From NCBI GenBank assembly GCA_018268955.1, contig JAFDVO010000010.1, positions 37,246 through 101,245 of the forward strand: a stretch of DNA of 64,000 nucleotides, given 5' to 3'. Below the pieces are notes generated by a model. The model searched no databases, was not told the DNA's origin, and saw nothing but the letters and a program-made list of their open reading frames with translations. Each line of letters starts with the position of its first letter. The first letter of the stretch is position 1. Of the stretch, positions 1 to 6,786 are shown piece by piece. Made by a program: the position numbers and the translations under genes. Source of the DNA: Acidobacteriota bacterium. Lineage in GTDB: Bacteria > Acidobacteriota > Vicinamibacteria > Vicinamibacterales > CAVVIG01.

Positions 1-167
1 AGTTGATGCTCCGACTGTTGCAGGAAGATGCCGTGCTCGCCCATGCGGGGTACTTCTTCGATTTCCCACGTGAGTCCTACCTGGTGCTCAGCCTGCTCCC
101 CCGCGAAGAAACGTTCGCGGCGGGGCTGACGTGCATTCTCGACCGTTTCCGGGACGTGCACGCATGA
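1..167 (+). CDS. Aminotransferase, C-terminal fragment (cut by window edge)
   Basis: This is the last 54 codons of a gene whose 5' part lies outside the window. The readable tail contains GYFFDFPRE followed by LVLSLLPREE. This resembles the C-terminal small-domain strand of class I/II pyridoxal-phosphate aminotransferases, where a phenylalanine-rich loop precedes a strand ending in a proline. The PLP lysine and all other catalytic residues are off the left edge, so the substrate cannot be inferred. The stop codon overlaps the next start as ATGA, so the two genes are probably co-transcribed and translationally coupled. Confidence 0.6.
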   Translation, partial: LMLRLLQEDAVLAHAGYFFDFPRESYLVLSLLPREETFAAGLTCILDRFRDVHA

Positions 168-1747
168 CGCCATCCGCGCGACGGTCCGGGATCCTGATCC
201 CGCTGTTCTCTGCGCCTTCGTCCGCGAGCTGGGGCATCGGCGACATCGGCGACATCGCCCACCTCTCTCGCTGGCTCCACGACGCGGGACAGCGCATCCT
301 GCAGTTGCTGCCGCTGAACGAGATGGCGCCCGGGACGCAGTCGCCCTATTCCGCCATGAGCGCGATGGCGATCGATCCGATCTTCATCCAGGTGAGCGGC
401 GTCGACGAGTTCACCGCGGCTGGCGGCGAAGCAGCCCTGACGTCCGACGACCGCGCGGCGCTGGACGAGGCGCGCCGATCGCGCCGTGTGGAGTACGGCC
501 TGGTTCGGCCGGTGAAGGAGCGTGCGCTGCGGTACGCGTTCGAGCAGTTTCTCGCGGCCGAATGGCGCTCGGCCTCCCCGCGCGCAGAGGCGCTCCAGCG
601 GTACATCGACGCCGAGGGCTGGTGGCTCAGCGACTACGCCCTCTTTCGTGCGCTGCACGACCAGCACGGAGGCTGCGCGTGGACAGACTGGCCGGACGCG
701 GTCCGCAGCCGGGAGCCGCACGCGCTGGCGTCGGCACGCGCGCAACTCGAAACGTCCGTGCTGTTCTATCAGTACCTGCAGTGGATCGCGGGAGAGCAGT
801 GGGCCACGGCACGCCGGGCGGCCCGCGGGCACGGCGTGGAGCTCTTCGGCGATCTCCCGTTCATGGTCGACCTGCACAGTGCCGACGTGTGGATGCACCA
901 GTCGCAGTTCCACCTCGACCGGTCCGTTGGCGTCCCTCCCGATGCATTCAGTGCGACCGGCCAGGACTGGGGCATGCCGCCCTACAACTGGGAGGCGCTG
1001 GCGGCGCACGATTTCGACTGGCTGCGCGCGCGCGCGCGGCGGAGCGCTGCCCTGTTCGACGGGTATCGCGTCGATCACCTGGTCGGCTTCTACCGCACGT
1101 ATTCACGCCCCCGCGTCGGAGCAGGCGAGCCGGCGTTCTCGCCTGCAGACGAGCCGCAACAGCGAACCCAGGGAGAACGGGTGCTCGGCATCTTCCGGGA
1201 GCCGGGGGCCGAGATCATCGCCGAGGACCTTGGCGTGGTGCCGGACTTCGTCCGGCGCTCCCTCGACGCGCTCGACGTGCCCGGCTTCAAGGTGTTCCGG
1301 TGGGAGCGCCAGTGGCACGACGAGGGGCAGCCGTTTCGCGATCCGGCGGATTACCCTCGCGTCTCCGTTGCGACGAGCGGCACCCACGACACGGAGCCGC
1401 TGATCCAGTGGTGGGACGAGGCGCCGGACGAGGAGCGTGCGGCCATGGCGGCTGTTCCCTCGGTGCGGGCGGCCTGCGGGAACGCCGACCTGGCCAACTC
1501 GCCGTATTGCCCGGTTGTTCGCGACGCACTGCTCGAGACGCTCTTCGCATCAGGCTCGGACATCGTGCTCTTCCCGGTGCAGGACGTGTTCGGGTGGCGC
1601 GACCGCATCAACGAGCCAGCCACCGTGCACGAGTCCAACTGGTCATACCGTCTGCCGTGGCCGGTCGACACCCTTGACGCGCAACCCGATGCTGTCGAAC
1701 GGGGCACGGCGCTACACGCCTGGGCCGAACGTCACCGAAGGCTGTAA
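164..1747 (+). CDS. malQ: 4-alpha-glucanotransferase (amylomaltase)
   Basis: This is a 527-residue cytoplasmic GH77 amylomaltase. It moves 1,4-alpha-glucan segments between maltodextrins in glycogen and maltose metabolism. The N-terminus SGILIPLFS with the following SWGIGDIGD is typical of the family. The motifs GDLPFMVDLHSADVW, YRVDHLVGFYR (catalytic aspartate after R-V), IIAEDLG (acid/base glutamate) and GTHDTEP (transition-state His-Asp) appear in the expected order. The length fits the compact bacterial class. An in-frame start exists 11 codons upstream, but the ATG that overlaps the preceding stop (ATGA) is preferred because it couples translation. A strong hairpin terminator follows the stop. 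Confidence 0.93.
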   Translation: MTPSARRSGILIPLFSAPSSASWGIGDIGDIAHLSRWLHDAGQRILQLLPLNEMAPGTQSPYSAMSAMAIDPIFIQVSGVDEFTAAGGEAALTSDDRAALDEARRSRRVEYGLVRPVKERALRYAFEQFLAAEWRSASPRAEALQRYIDAEGWWLSDYALFRALHDQHGGCAWTDWPDAVRSREPHALASARAQLETSVLFYQYLQWIAGEQWATARRAARGHGVELFGDLPFMVDLHSADVWMHQSQFHLDRSVGVPPDAFSATGQDWGMPPYNWEALAAHDFDWLRARARRSAALFDGYRVDHLVGFYRTYSRPRVGAGEPAFSPADEPQQRTQGERVLGIFREPGAEIIAEDLGVVPDFVRRSLDALDVPGFKVFRWERQWHDEGQPFRDPADYPRVSVATSGTHDTEPLIQWWDEAPDEERAAMAAVPSVRAACGNADLANSPYCPVVRDALLETLFASGSDIVLFPVQDVFGWRDRINEPATVHESNWSYRLPWPVDTLDAQPDAVERGTALHAWAERHRRL

Positions 1748-1752
1748 CACAC

Positions 1753-1786
1753 AAAAAGGGCGCCCGCTTTGGCGGGCGCCCTTTTT
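1753..1786. terminator. Bidirectional intrinsic terminator
   Basis: A perfect 10-bp GC stem (gggcgcccgc with gcgggcgccc) closes a TTTG loop. It is flanked by AAAAA on the left and TTTTT on the right, so it can end transcription on both strands. It sits between the convergent malQ and OmpA-family genes. Confidence 0.92.
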
Positions 1787-1821
1787 CTCGTGCTGCCGTC
1801 GTGTCTGGCCGGCTTCGAGGC

Positions 1822-2502
1822 CTAGACCAGGACCTTGATCACGACACGGCGGTTCTGCGCACGGCCTTCACGGGTCTTGTTCGGCGCAACCGGCTTGTCC
1901 TCGCCGTAGCTGATCACGTTCATCTTGTGCAGCGGGATCTGGTGGTGTTCGTAGAGGTACATCTTCACCGCCTCGGCCCGTTCCAGCCCAAGCTTCTGGT
2001 TGAGGTCCTTGGAGCCAACGTTGTCCGTGTGCCCTTCAATCTCGAACCAGGCGCCCTTCGGGTCCGCCTTGATCTGGTTGATCATCTCGTCGAGGCGTGC
2101 CTTCGCGGCGTCCGGCAGGTCGGTCTTGCCGAACTTGAAGTTGCCCTGATCCTCGTTCAGGACCACCTCGAACACCATCCGCTTGAGCGACTTGTCCACC
2201 GCGTCGGCCTTCGTGACCGCGGTATTCGCGGTATTGGCCGCCTGTCCGGCCGCGCTGTTCGCCGCGTCAGCCGCCTGCTTCGCCTGCCCAGCCGCCGCCT
2301 GGGCCCGCTGGTCGACGTCGCTGATCTTCGCCTCGTTCTGCCGGGTCCGCTCCTGGGTTTCCTCCAGTGAGCGCCCCAGTGAGTCGACCTTGGTATTCAC
2401 CTCGCCGACACTCGTCCGCACGAACTTCTTGGTGGCGCAGGCCGTCGACCCACCGACGGCGATCACTGCGACCGGGATGGCAAGAAAGAGATTCCGAAAC
2501 AT
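1822..2502 (-). CDS. OmpA-family peptidoglycan-associated lipoprotein
   Basis: This 226-residue envelope protein has a hydrophobic signal ending at Cys22 (STAC), consistent with a lipobox. A long alanine-rich heptad-like segment follows (about residues 35-110) and probably forms a coiled-coil spacer. A C-terminal OmpA domain (about 115-226) carries EIEGHTDNVGSK, LGLERAEAV and AQNRRV, where the Asp and Arg bind diaminopimelate in peptidoglycan. The start was placed at the ATG with AGGAGG seven bases upstream; an upstream in-frame extension would run into the neighbouring gene and lacks a signal peptide. It lies 11 nt after the VWFA gene, so the two form an operon. Confidence 0.9.
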   Translation of the reverse strand: MFRNLFLAIPVAVIAVGGSTACATKKFVRTSVGEVNTKVDSLGRSLEETQERTRQNEAKISDVDQRAQAAAGQAKQAADAANSAAGQAANTANTAVTKADAVDKSLKRMVFEVVLNEDQGNFKFGKTDLPDAAKARLDEMINQIKADPKGAWFEIEGHTDNVGSKDLNQKLGLERAEAVKMYLYEHHQIPLHKMNVISYGEDKPVAPNKTREGRAQNRRVVIKVLV

Positions 2503-2509
2503 TGTCTGT

Positions 2510-2515
2510 CCTCCT
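2510..2515 (-). promoter_or_regulatory. Strong ribosome binding site overlapping the upstream stop codon
   Basis: AGGAGG on the minus strand lies seven bases before the OmpA-family ATG and overlaps the TAG stop of the VWFA gene. Ribosomes finishing the first gene would cover this site, so translation of the two genes is likely coupled. The site fixes the OmpA-family start. Confidence 0.85.
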
Positions 2516-3476
2516 AATTCGAAGCCGGGCGGGTCTGCCCCGCAAAGTAACCACTCCGGGCGCGCACGGTGAGGTCCTTGTCCTTCGCACGGACCACGAG
2601 CGGGTGCCACCCCGGACTGCCGCTCGATTCGAACGCGATCAAGTACTGTTGCCGCAGCTCGTCGACAATCTGGCGCGCGGTCCTGCTGCGCTCGGCGATC
2701 GTGCTCGCCACGAACGCGCGCCCACCGGTCCACAGGGCGAGATCGCTCAGCGAACCGGTCAGGGCTGAGCGTTCGGAGGTCGTCGCCGCAATATCCGCCG
2801 ACGGGTTGTCGATCGCCGGGACGATCCCGACGATGTAGACCGGCACGTCGATGGCGCTGGCCATGCCGGAGACTTCAGCCGCCGTCAGCCGGCTGGCGTT
2901 GTCCAGGCCGTCCGTGAGGACAATCACCGCCCGCCGCAGCGCCGGTCGGGTCGCCGCCTTCTCCGCCGTGCGCGCGACCGCGTCGTGCAGGGATGTGGCT
3001 CCAAACGGCGAGAGCGACTGCATCGCCGCAGGCAGCTGCCGCAGCCCCTCCGTGAACGGCGTCACTTCCTCGAGCCGAGTGTCGAAGGTGAACACCGCCG
3101 CCTCATCCCCCTGGAGCGTCAGGCCGCTCAGGATCTGCTCCGCCGTTTCGCGGGCATGCGCCAGGCGGGACTCCATGCTGCCGCTCACATCGAAGAGCAG
3201 CGCCACGCTGACGGCCGACTGGTCGTTGCGGAATTCCGTGATGCGCCGCGTCATCCCGCCGTCGAGCACCTCGAAATCCCTCACGGTCATGTCCCGCACG
3301 AACCGACCCTTGCGGTCGCGCACGACCGCGCTGACGCGGACCATGTCGACGCTGGACCGGAACGTCGCGAGCGGCTGCTCACCGGTGACCGGCTGTTGCG
3401 CCCACGCGCCGGGCACGAGCAGCGCCATCGCGGCAACGGCCATCGCGCTCGTCCGGATCAGGGTCAGCGGCGTCAT
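2514..3476 (-). CDS. Secreted VWFA-domain protein of the acidobacterial family
   Basis: This 320-residue protein starts with a signal peptide ending near AWAQQ. A short beta-rich segment (FRSSVDMVRVSAVVRD) leads into a von Willebrand A domain. The metal-site motif LLFDVSGSMES gives the D-x-S-x-S of MIDAS, and VIVLTDGLDNASRL gives the TDG part. The overall pattern, including RDFEVLDGG before the domain and RARSGYFAG at the end, matches the Acidobacteria-specific VWFA family TIGR03436, whose role is not known. A GTG start 11 codons upstream is possible, but the ATG behind GGAG is preferred. The OmpA lipoprotein is downstream in the same operon, which suggests an envelope role. Confidence 0.88.
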   Translation of the reverse strand: MTPLTLIRTSAMAVAAMALLVPGAWAQQPVTGEQPLATFRSSVDMVRVSAVVRDRKGRFVRDMTVRDFEVLDGGMTRRITEFRNDQSAVSVALLFDVSGSMESRLAHARETAEQILSGLTLQGDEAAVFTFDTRLEEVTPFTEGLRQLPAAMQSLSPFGATSLHDAVARTAEKAATRPALRRAVIVLTDGLDNASRLTAAEVSGMASAIDVPVYIVGIVPAIDNPSADIAATTSERSALTGSLSDLALWTGGRAFVASTIAERSRTARQIVDELRQQYLIAFESSGSPGWHPLVVRAKDKDLTVRARSGYFAGQTRPASN

Positions 3477-3571
3477 CGCCCCGGGTATCTCCAAAGACGC
3501 TGCCAACACACGAAAACTTTGAATTAGAACGACTTAGGGGTTTCGGCCCGAACCGGGCACCTGAGTAGCCG

Positions 3572-3598
3572 CAGTGTGATTGCGCAAAATCTACACTG
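3572..3598. promoter_or_regulatory. Inverted repeat with internal 8-bp palindrome between divergent genes
   Basis: CAGTGT and ACACTG form perfect 6-bp arms 15 bp apart, and the palindrome TTGCGCAA lies inside the spacer. The site is in the 286-bp gap between the minus-strand VWFA operon and the plus-strand aminotransferase, so a dimeric regulator could act on either. No regulator is identified. Confidence 0.45.
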
Positions 3599-3750
3599 TT
3601 TTGGCAGATCGACTTGATCGCGGCCGTGTAAAAGTTACCCTGCGACCTCGAGGGACGGGACCACGGGCCTGACCGCAGGACGGTTCGACTGCGCGCGAGA
3701 GGCACACGGCCGGAATCCGACTGGGAAACAGAGTGACTTGCAGGAAGCGG

Positions 3751-3756
3751 TAAGAT
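3751..3756 (+). promoter_or_regulatory. -10 element for a leaderless aminotransferase transcript
   Basis: TAAGAT ends six bases before the GTG start of the aminotransferase gene. There is no Shine-Dalgarno sequence at a useful distance. Transcription would begin at or within a base or two of the GTG. No good -35 element was found. Confidence 0.45.
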
Positions 3757-3762
3757 CGCGGG

Positions 3763-4974
3763 GTGAGTCCGACCCATACTGCCATTCCTGTCTCCCGCCG
3801 CGTCAGCCAGTTCTCGTACGCCATCCGCAACATCGTGGTCGAAGCGCAGCGCGTCGAGGCCGCCGGAACCAAGGTTCGGTACCTGAATATCGGCGACCCG
3901 GTCCTGTTCGGCTTTGCCCCGCCACTTCACCTGGTCGAGGCCGTTGAGAAGGCCTTGCGCGACGGACACAACGGGTATGGGCCGTCGGCCGGTCTCGCGT
4001 CCGCCAGAGAAGCGGTCGCAGCGGAGCACACCGCGAATGGGTGGCCGATCACGCCTGATCGCGTCTACATCACGGCGGGCACCTCGGAAGGGATCGAGCT
4101 CGCCTTGACGGCACTGCTGGACGAGGAAGGCGAAGTCCTCGTGCCCATGCCGACGTATCCGCTCTACACCGCCATCATCGCGAAGCTCGGGGCACACGCG
4201 AAGTACTACCGCTGCGATCCGGCTCGCGGGTGGATCCCGGACATCGAACACCTGTCGTCCCTGGTGACCTCACGTACCCGGGCGGTGGTCGTCATCGATC
4301 CGAACAATCCGACCGGGGCGACCTATCCGGTCGAAGCCCGGAAGGCCATGCTGGAGTTCGCCGATCGGCACGGGCTCGCCATCCTGGCGGACGAGGTTTA
4401 CGCCGATCTCGGGTACGACGGTCCGGTTCCGCCGCTCGGCCGACTGAACCCTGACGCGCCGATCATCTCGTTCTCGAGCCTCTCGAAGGCCTATCTGGCG
4501 CCAGGGTGGCGCACGGGCTGGCTGTCGATCGGGCGCTCACCGCGCCTCGACGACGTGGCGGTGGCGATTCGGAAGCTGGCGGACGGCCGCCTGTGCAGCA
4601 CGGTCCCGATGCAGTACGCCGTGACCGCCGCGCTGACCGGCGACAAATCGCACCAGGTCCGGTTCCGAGCGGACCTCAAGCTTCGCGCAACGTTGACAGC
4701 CGACGCGCTTCGTCGGATGCCCGGCGTCACCTGCATGACGCCGACAGCCGGCTTCTACGCGATGCCGCGGATTCCGCTGCCGCCGGGACGAACCGACGAA
4801 GAGTACGTGCTTGGCCTGCTGCGTGCGACCGGGGTGCTGGTCGTGTATGGCTCCGGCTTCGGCCTGCCGGCCAATGAGGGGTACCTCCGCATCGTGTTCC
4901 TCGCGTCCCCCGAGGAACTCACCGAGGTCTACCGCCTGATGGCCGAGTACACCACGGACTTCCTCTCGCGCTAG
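3763..4974 (+). CDS. PLP-dependent class I/II aminotransferase (alanine aminotransferase-like)
   Basis: This is a 403-residue cytosolic fold-type I aminotransferase. The N-terminus IRNIVVEAQR followed by LNIGDPVLFGF is typical of AlaA/AspC-like enzymes. The motif DPNNPTGATYP carries the Asn that contacts PLP, DEVYADL the Asp for the pyridine nitrogen, SFSSLSKAYLAPGWR the Schiff-base lysine and the phosphate-binding Arg, and EGYLRIVF the carboxylate-binding Arg. Close relatives transfer amino groups between alanine or valine and 2-oxoglutarate; the exact substrate is inferred, not shown. It is a single gene with a GTG start, and the -10-like hexamer directly upstream supports that start. Confidence 0.85.
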   Translation: MSPTHTAIPVSRRVSQFSYAIRNIVVEAQRVEAAGTKVRYLNIGDPVLFGFAPPLHLVEAVEKALRDGHNGYGPSAGLASAREAVAAEHTANGWPITPDRVYITAGTSEGIELALTALLDEEGEVLVPMPTYPLYTAIIAKLGAHAKYYRCDPARGWIPDIEHLSSLVTSRTRAVVVIDPNNPTGATYPVEARKAMLEFADRHGLAILADEVYADLGYDGPVPPLGRLNPDAPIISFSSLSKAYLAPGWRTGWLSIGRSPRLDDVAVAIRKLADGRLCSTVPMQYAVTAALTGDKSHQVRFRADLKLRATLTADALRRMPGVTCMTPTAGFYAMPRIPLPPGRTDEEYVLGLLRATGVLVVYGSGFGLPANEGYLRIVFLASPEELTEVYRLMAEYTTDFLSR

Positions 4975-5133
4975 CGTTCGCAGATGGTGGTCCGCCCCGA
5001 GCGGATCACCACTGCCTCTCTCGTCGTCGCCTGCCCTCGGCTGACTCCGTCCCCGATCGCCATTACAGATTTCGCCAGCCTGAGTTCCGCGCTGTGGTCT
5101 GACTTTTGACTACACTCGGAATCGCGAGCGGAA

Positions 5134-5535
5134 ATGGCAGTGAGTTGCCGCCGAAGTCCCTCGCCGAGCAGAAAAATGTCAGGTAGCCTGTCTGTCGCAC
5201 AGACATCTCCGGTGTCCCGCCTGATCTGGCCGCATGGCACGTTTGGCGACGTTGCCGTGCTCGTGTTCGTCATCGTCCAGTGCCTGGACGGCGTGCTGAC
5301 GTACCTCGGCGTTCACACGTGGGGGCTCGCCATCGAGGCCAACCCGCTTGTCAGCTCTGCGGTCGCGGTGGCTGGGGTCGGCACTGGTCTGGCGGCAACG
5401 AAGCTGGTGGCGGTCGCGCTCGGCATGTTGCTTCACCTGCGGCGGATCCACCTCGTCGTGGCGCTGCTGTCGGTGTTCTACATTGCCGTCGCCATCCTCC
5501 CCTGGACGCTGCTCTTCCTCACCGTCCAGTACTGA
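5134..5535 (+). CDS. DUF5658 family membrane protein
   Basis: This small integral membrane protein of 133 residues has a polar N-terminus of about 35 residues and three hydrophobic segments (roughly 36-60, 70-95 and 103-130). The signature QCLDGVLTYLG and EANPL in the first two segments matches DUF5658, a family of unknown function common in Acidobacteria. An alternative ATG 14 codons downstream would still retain all membrane segments. The first start has a weak GCGGAA motif and a TACACT hexamer 17 nt upstream that could be a -10 box. No partner gene is obvious; the next gene starts 66 nt later with its own Shine-Dalgarno sequence. Confidence 0.75.
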   Translation: MAVSCRRSPSPSRKMSGSLSVAQTSPVSRLIWPHGTFGDVAVLVFVIVQCLDGVLTYLGVHTWGLAIEANPLVSSAVAVAGVGTGLAATKLVAVALGMLLHLRRIHLVVALLSVFYIAVAILPWTLLFLTVQY

Positions 5536-5601
5536 ACGCCCGACAATCTGAGCTGCCGCGCGGCCCGGATCGCCCCGTCTGTTTTGGAGGATACTGTCGC
5601 C

Positions 5602-6786
5602 ATGCGCGCGGATCCTCTTGCTTACCTCACTGCAGAACTCGACGCGCTCAAGGCGCAGGGCCTCTACCGCCACCTGCGAGTGCTCGAGGGGGAGCAGCGC
5701 GCGACCACCACCTTCGATCACCGGCAGGTGGTCAACCTCTCGTCGAACAACTACCTCGGACTGACCACGCACCCTCGCCTGCGTGCGGCGGCGATCAGCG
5801 CCATCGAGGAGTTCGGTGTGGGCTCAGGGTCTGTCCGAACGATCGCCGGAACGATGGCCGTGCACATGGAGCTCGAACAGCGCCTCGCGGACTTCAAGAA
5901 GACGGAAGCGGCCGTGGTGTTCCAGAGCGGCTTCACGGCGAATGCGGGAACCGTCTCCTCCATCCTCTCGAAGGAAGACGTCGTCATCTCGGACGAACTG
6001 AATCACGCGAGCATCATCGATGGCTGCCGCCTGAGCCGCGCGACCATCAAGGTGTTCCCGCACAAGGATGTGGACGCCGCTCGTGCGGTCCTGAAGGGAC
6101 TGCCCGGCTCCCAGCGCAAGCTACTGATCACCGACGGCGTCTTCAGCATGGACGGGGACCTCGGTCCCCTGCCGGAGCTGTGTGCGCTCGCCGAGGAGTT
6201 CGGCTGCATCATGATGGTCGACGATGCGCATGCGAGCGGAGTGTTCGGGGCGAACGGTCGCGGCACGGTCGACCACTTCGGCATGCATGGCCGGGTCGAC
6301 GTACAGGTCGGCACGCTTTCGAAGGCGATTGGCGCGCTGGGTGGGTACGTCGCCGGCTCGCGCGCGCTGATCGACTTCCTCTACCACCGCGCCCGGCCCT
6401 TCCTGTTCTCGACCTCGCATCCTCCCGCGGTGGCCGCCACCTGCATTGCTGCGCTCGACGTGCTGTTGACCGAGCCCGAGATCATCGATCGCCTCTGGGA
6501 GAACACGCGCTTCTTCAAGGAGGGACTGCACGCGCTCGGGTTCGATACCGGCGCCAGCGACAGCCCGATCACACCCGTGATTGTGGGGGACGGCGCGCTC
6601 GCCATGCGGCTGTCGGATCGCCTGTTCGCCGAGGGCGTCTTCGCGCAGGGCATTGCGTTCCCCACCGTCGCCCGGGACAAGGCTCGCGTCCGTACGATCG
6701 TCACTGCCACCCACACGCGGGATGAGCTCCAGTTCGCACTCGACACGTTCAGGACGGTCGGACTGGAGTTGGGAATCATTCACTGA
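5602..6786 (+). CDS. Alpha-oxoamine synthase (glycine C-acetyltransferase-like)
   Basis: This 394-residue PLP enzyme belongs to the alpha-oxoamine synthase group (Kbl, BioF, HemA, Spt). Relatives condense an amino acid with an acyl-CoA. Motifs in order are LSSNNYLGL, GSGSVRTIAGT, DELNHASIIDG, TDGVFSMDGD, MMVDDAHASG with the PLP aspartate, and GTLSKAIGALGGY with the Schiff-base lysine. The pattern is closest to Kbl and the related putative acyltransferase group, so acetyl-CoA plus glycine is the best guess, but threonine dehydrogenase is not next to it. GGAGG precedes the chosen ATG; a TTG six codons upstream overlaps that site and was rejected. Its stop overlaps the next ATG (TGATG). Confidence 0.85.
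   Translation: MRADPLAYLTAELDALKAQGLYRHLRVLEGEQRATTTFDHRQVVNLSSNNYLGLTTHPRLRAAAISAIEEFGVGSGSVRTIAGTMAVHMELEQRLADFKKTEAAVVFQSGFTANAGTVSSILSKEDVVISDELNHASIIDGCRLSRATIKVFPHKDVDAARAVLKGLPGSQRKLLITDGVFSMDGDLGPLPELCALAEEFGCIMMVDDAHASGVFGANGRGTVDHFGMHGRVDVQVGTLSKAIGALGGYVAGSRALIDFLYHRARPFLFSTSHPPAVAATCIAALDVLLTEPEIIDRLWENTRFFKEGLHALGFDTGASDSPITPVIVGDGALAMRLSDRLFAEGVFAQGIAFPTVARDKARVRTIVTATHTRDELQFALDTFRTVGLELGIIH

Noticed and set aside
4984..5011. Imperfect inverted repeat after the aminotransferase gene as a terminator
   Set aside because: The arms contain an insertion and no T-run follows; evidence is too weak.
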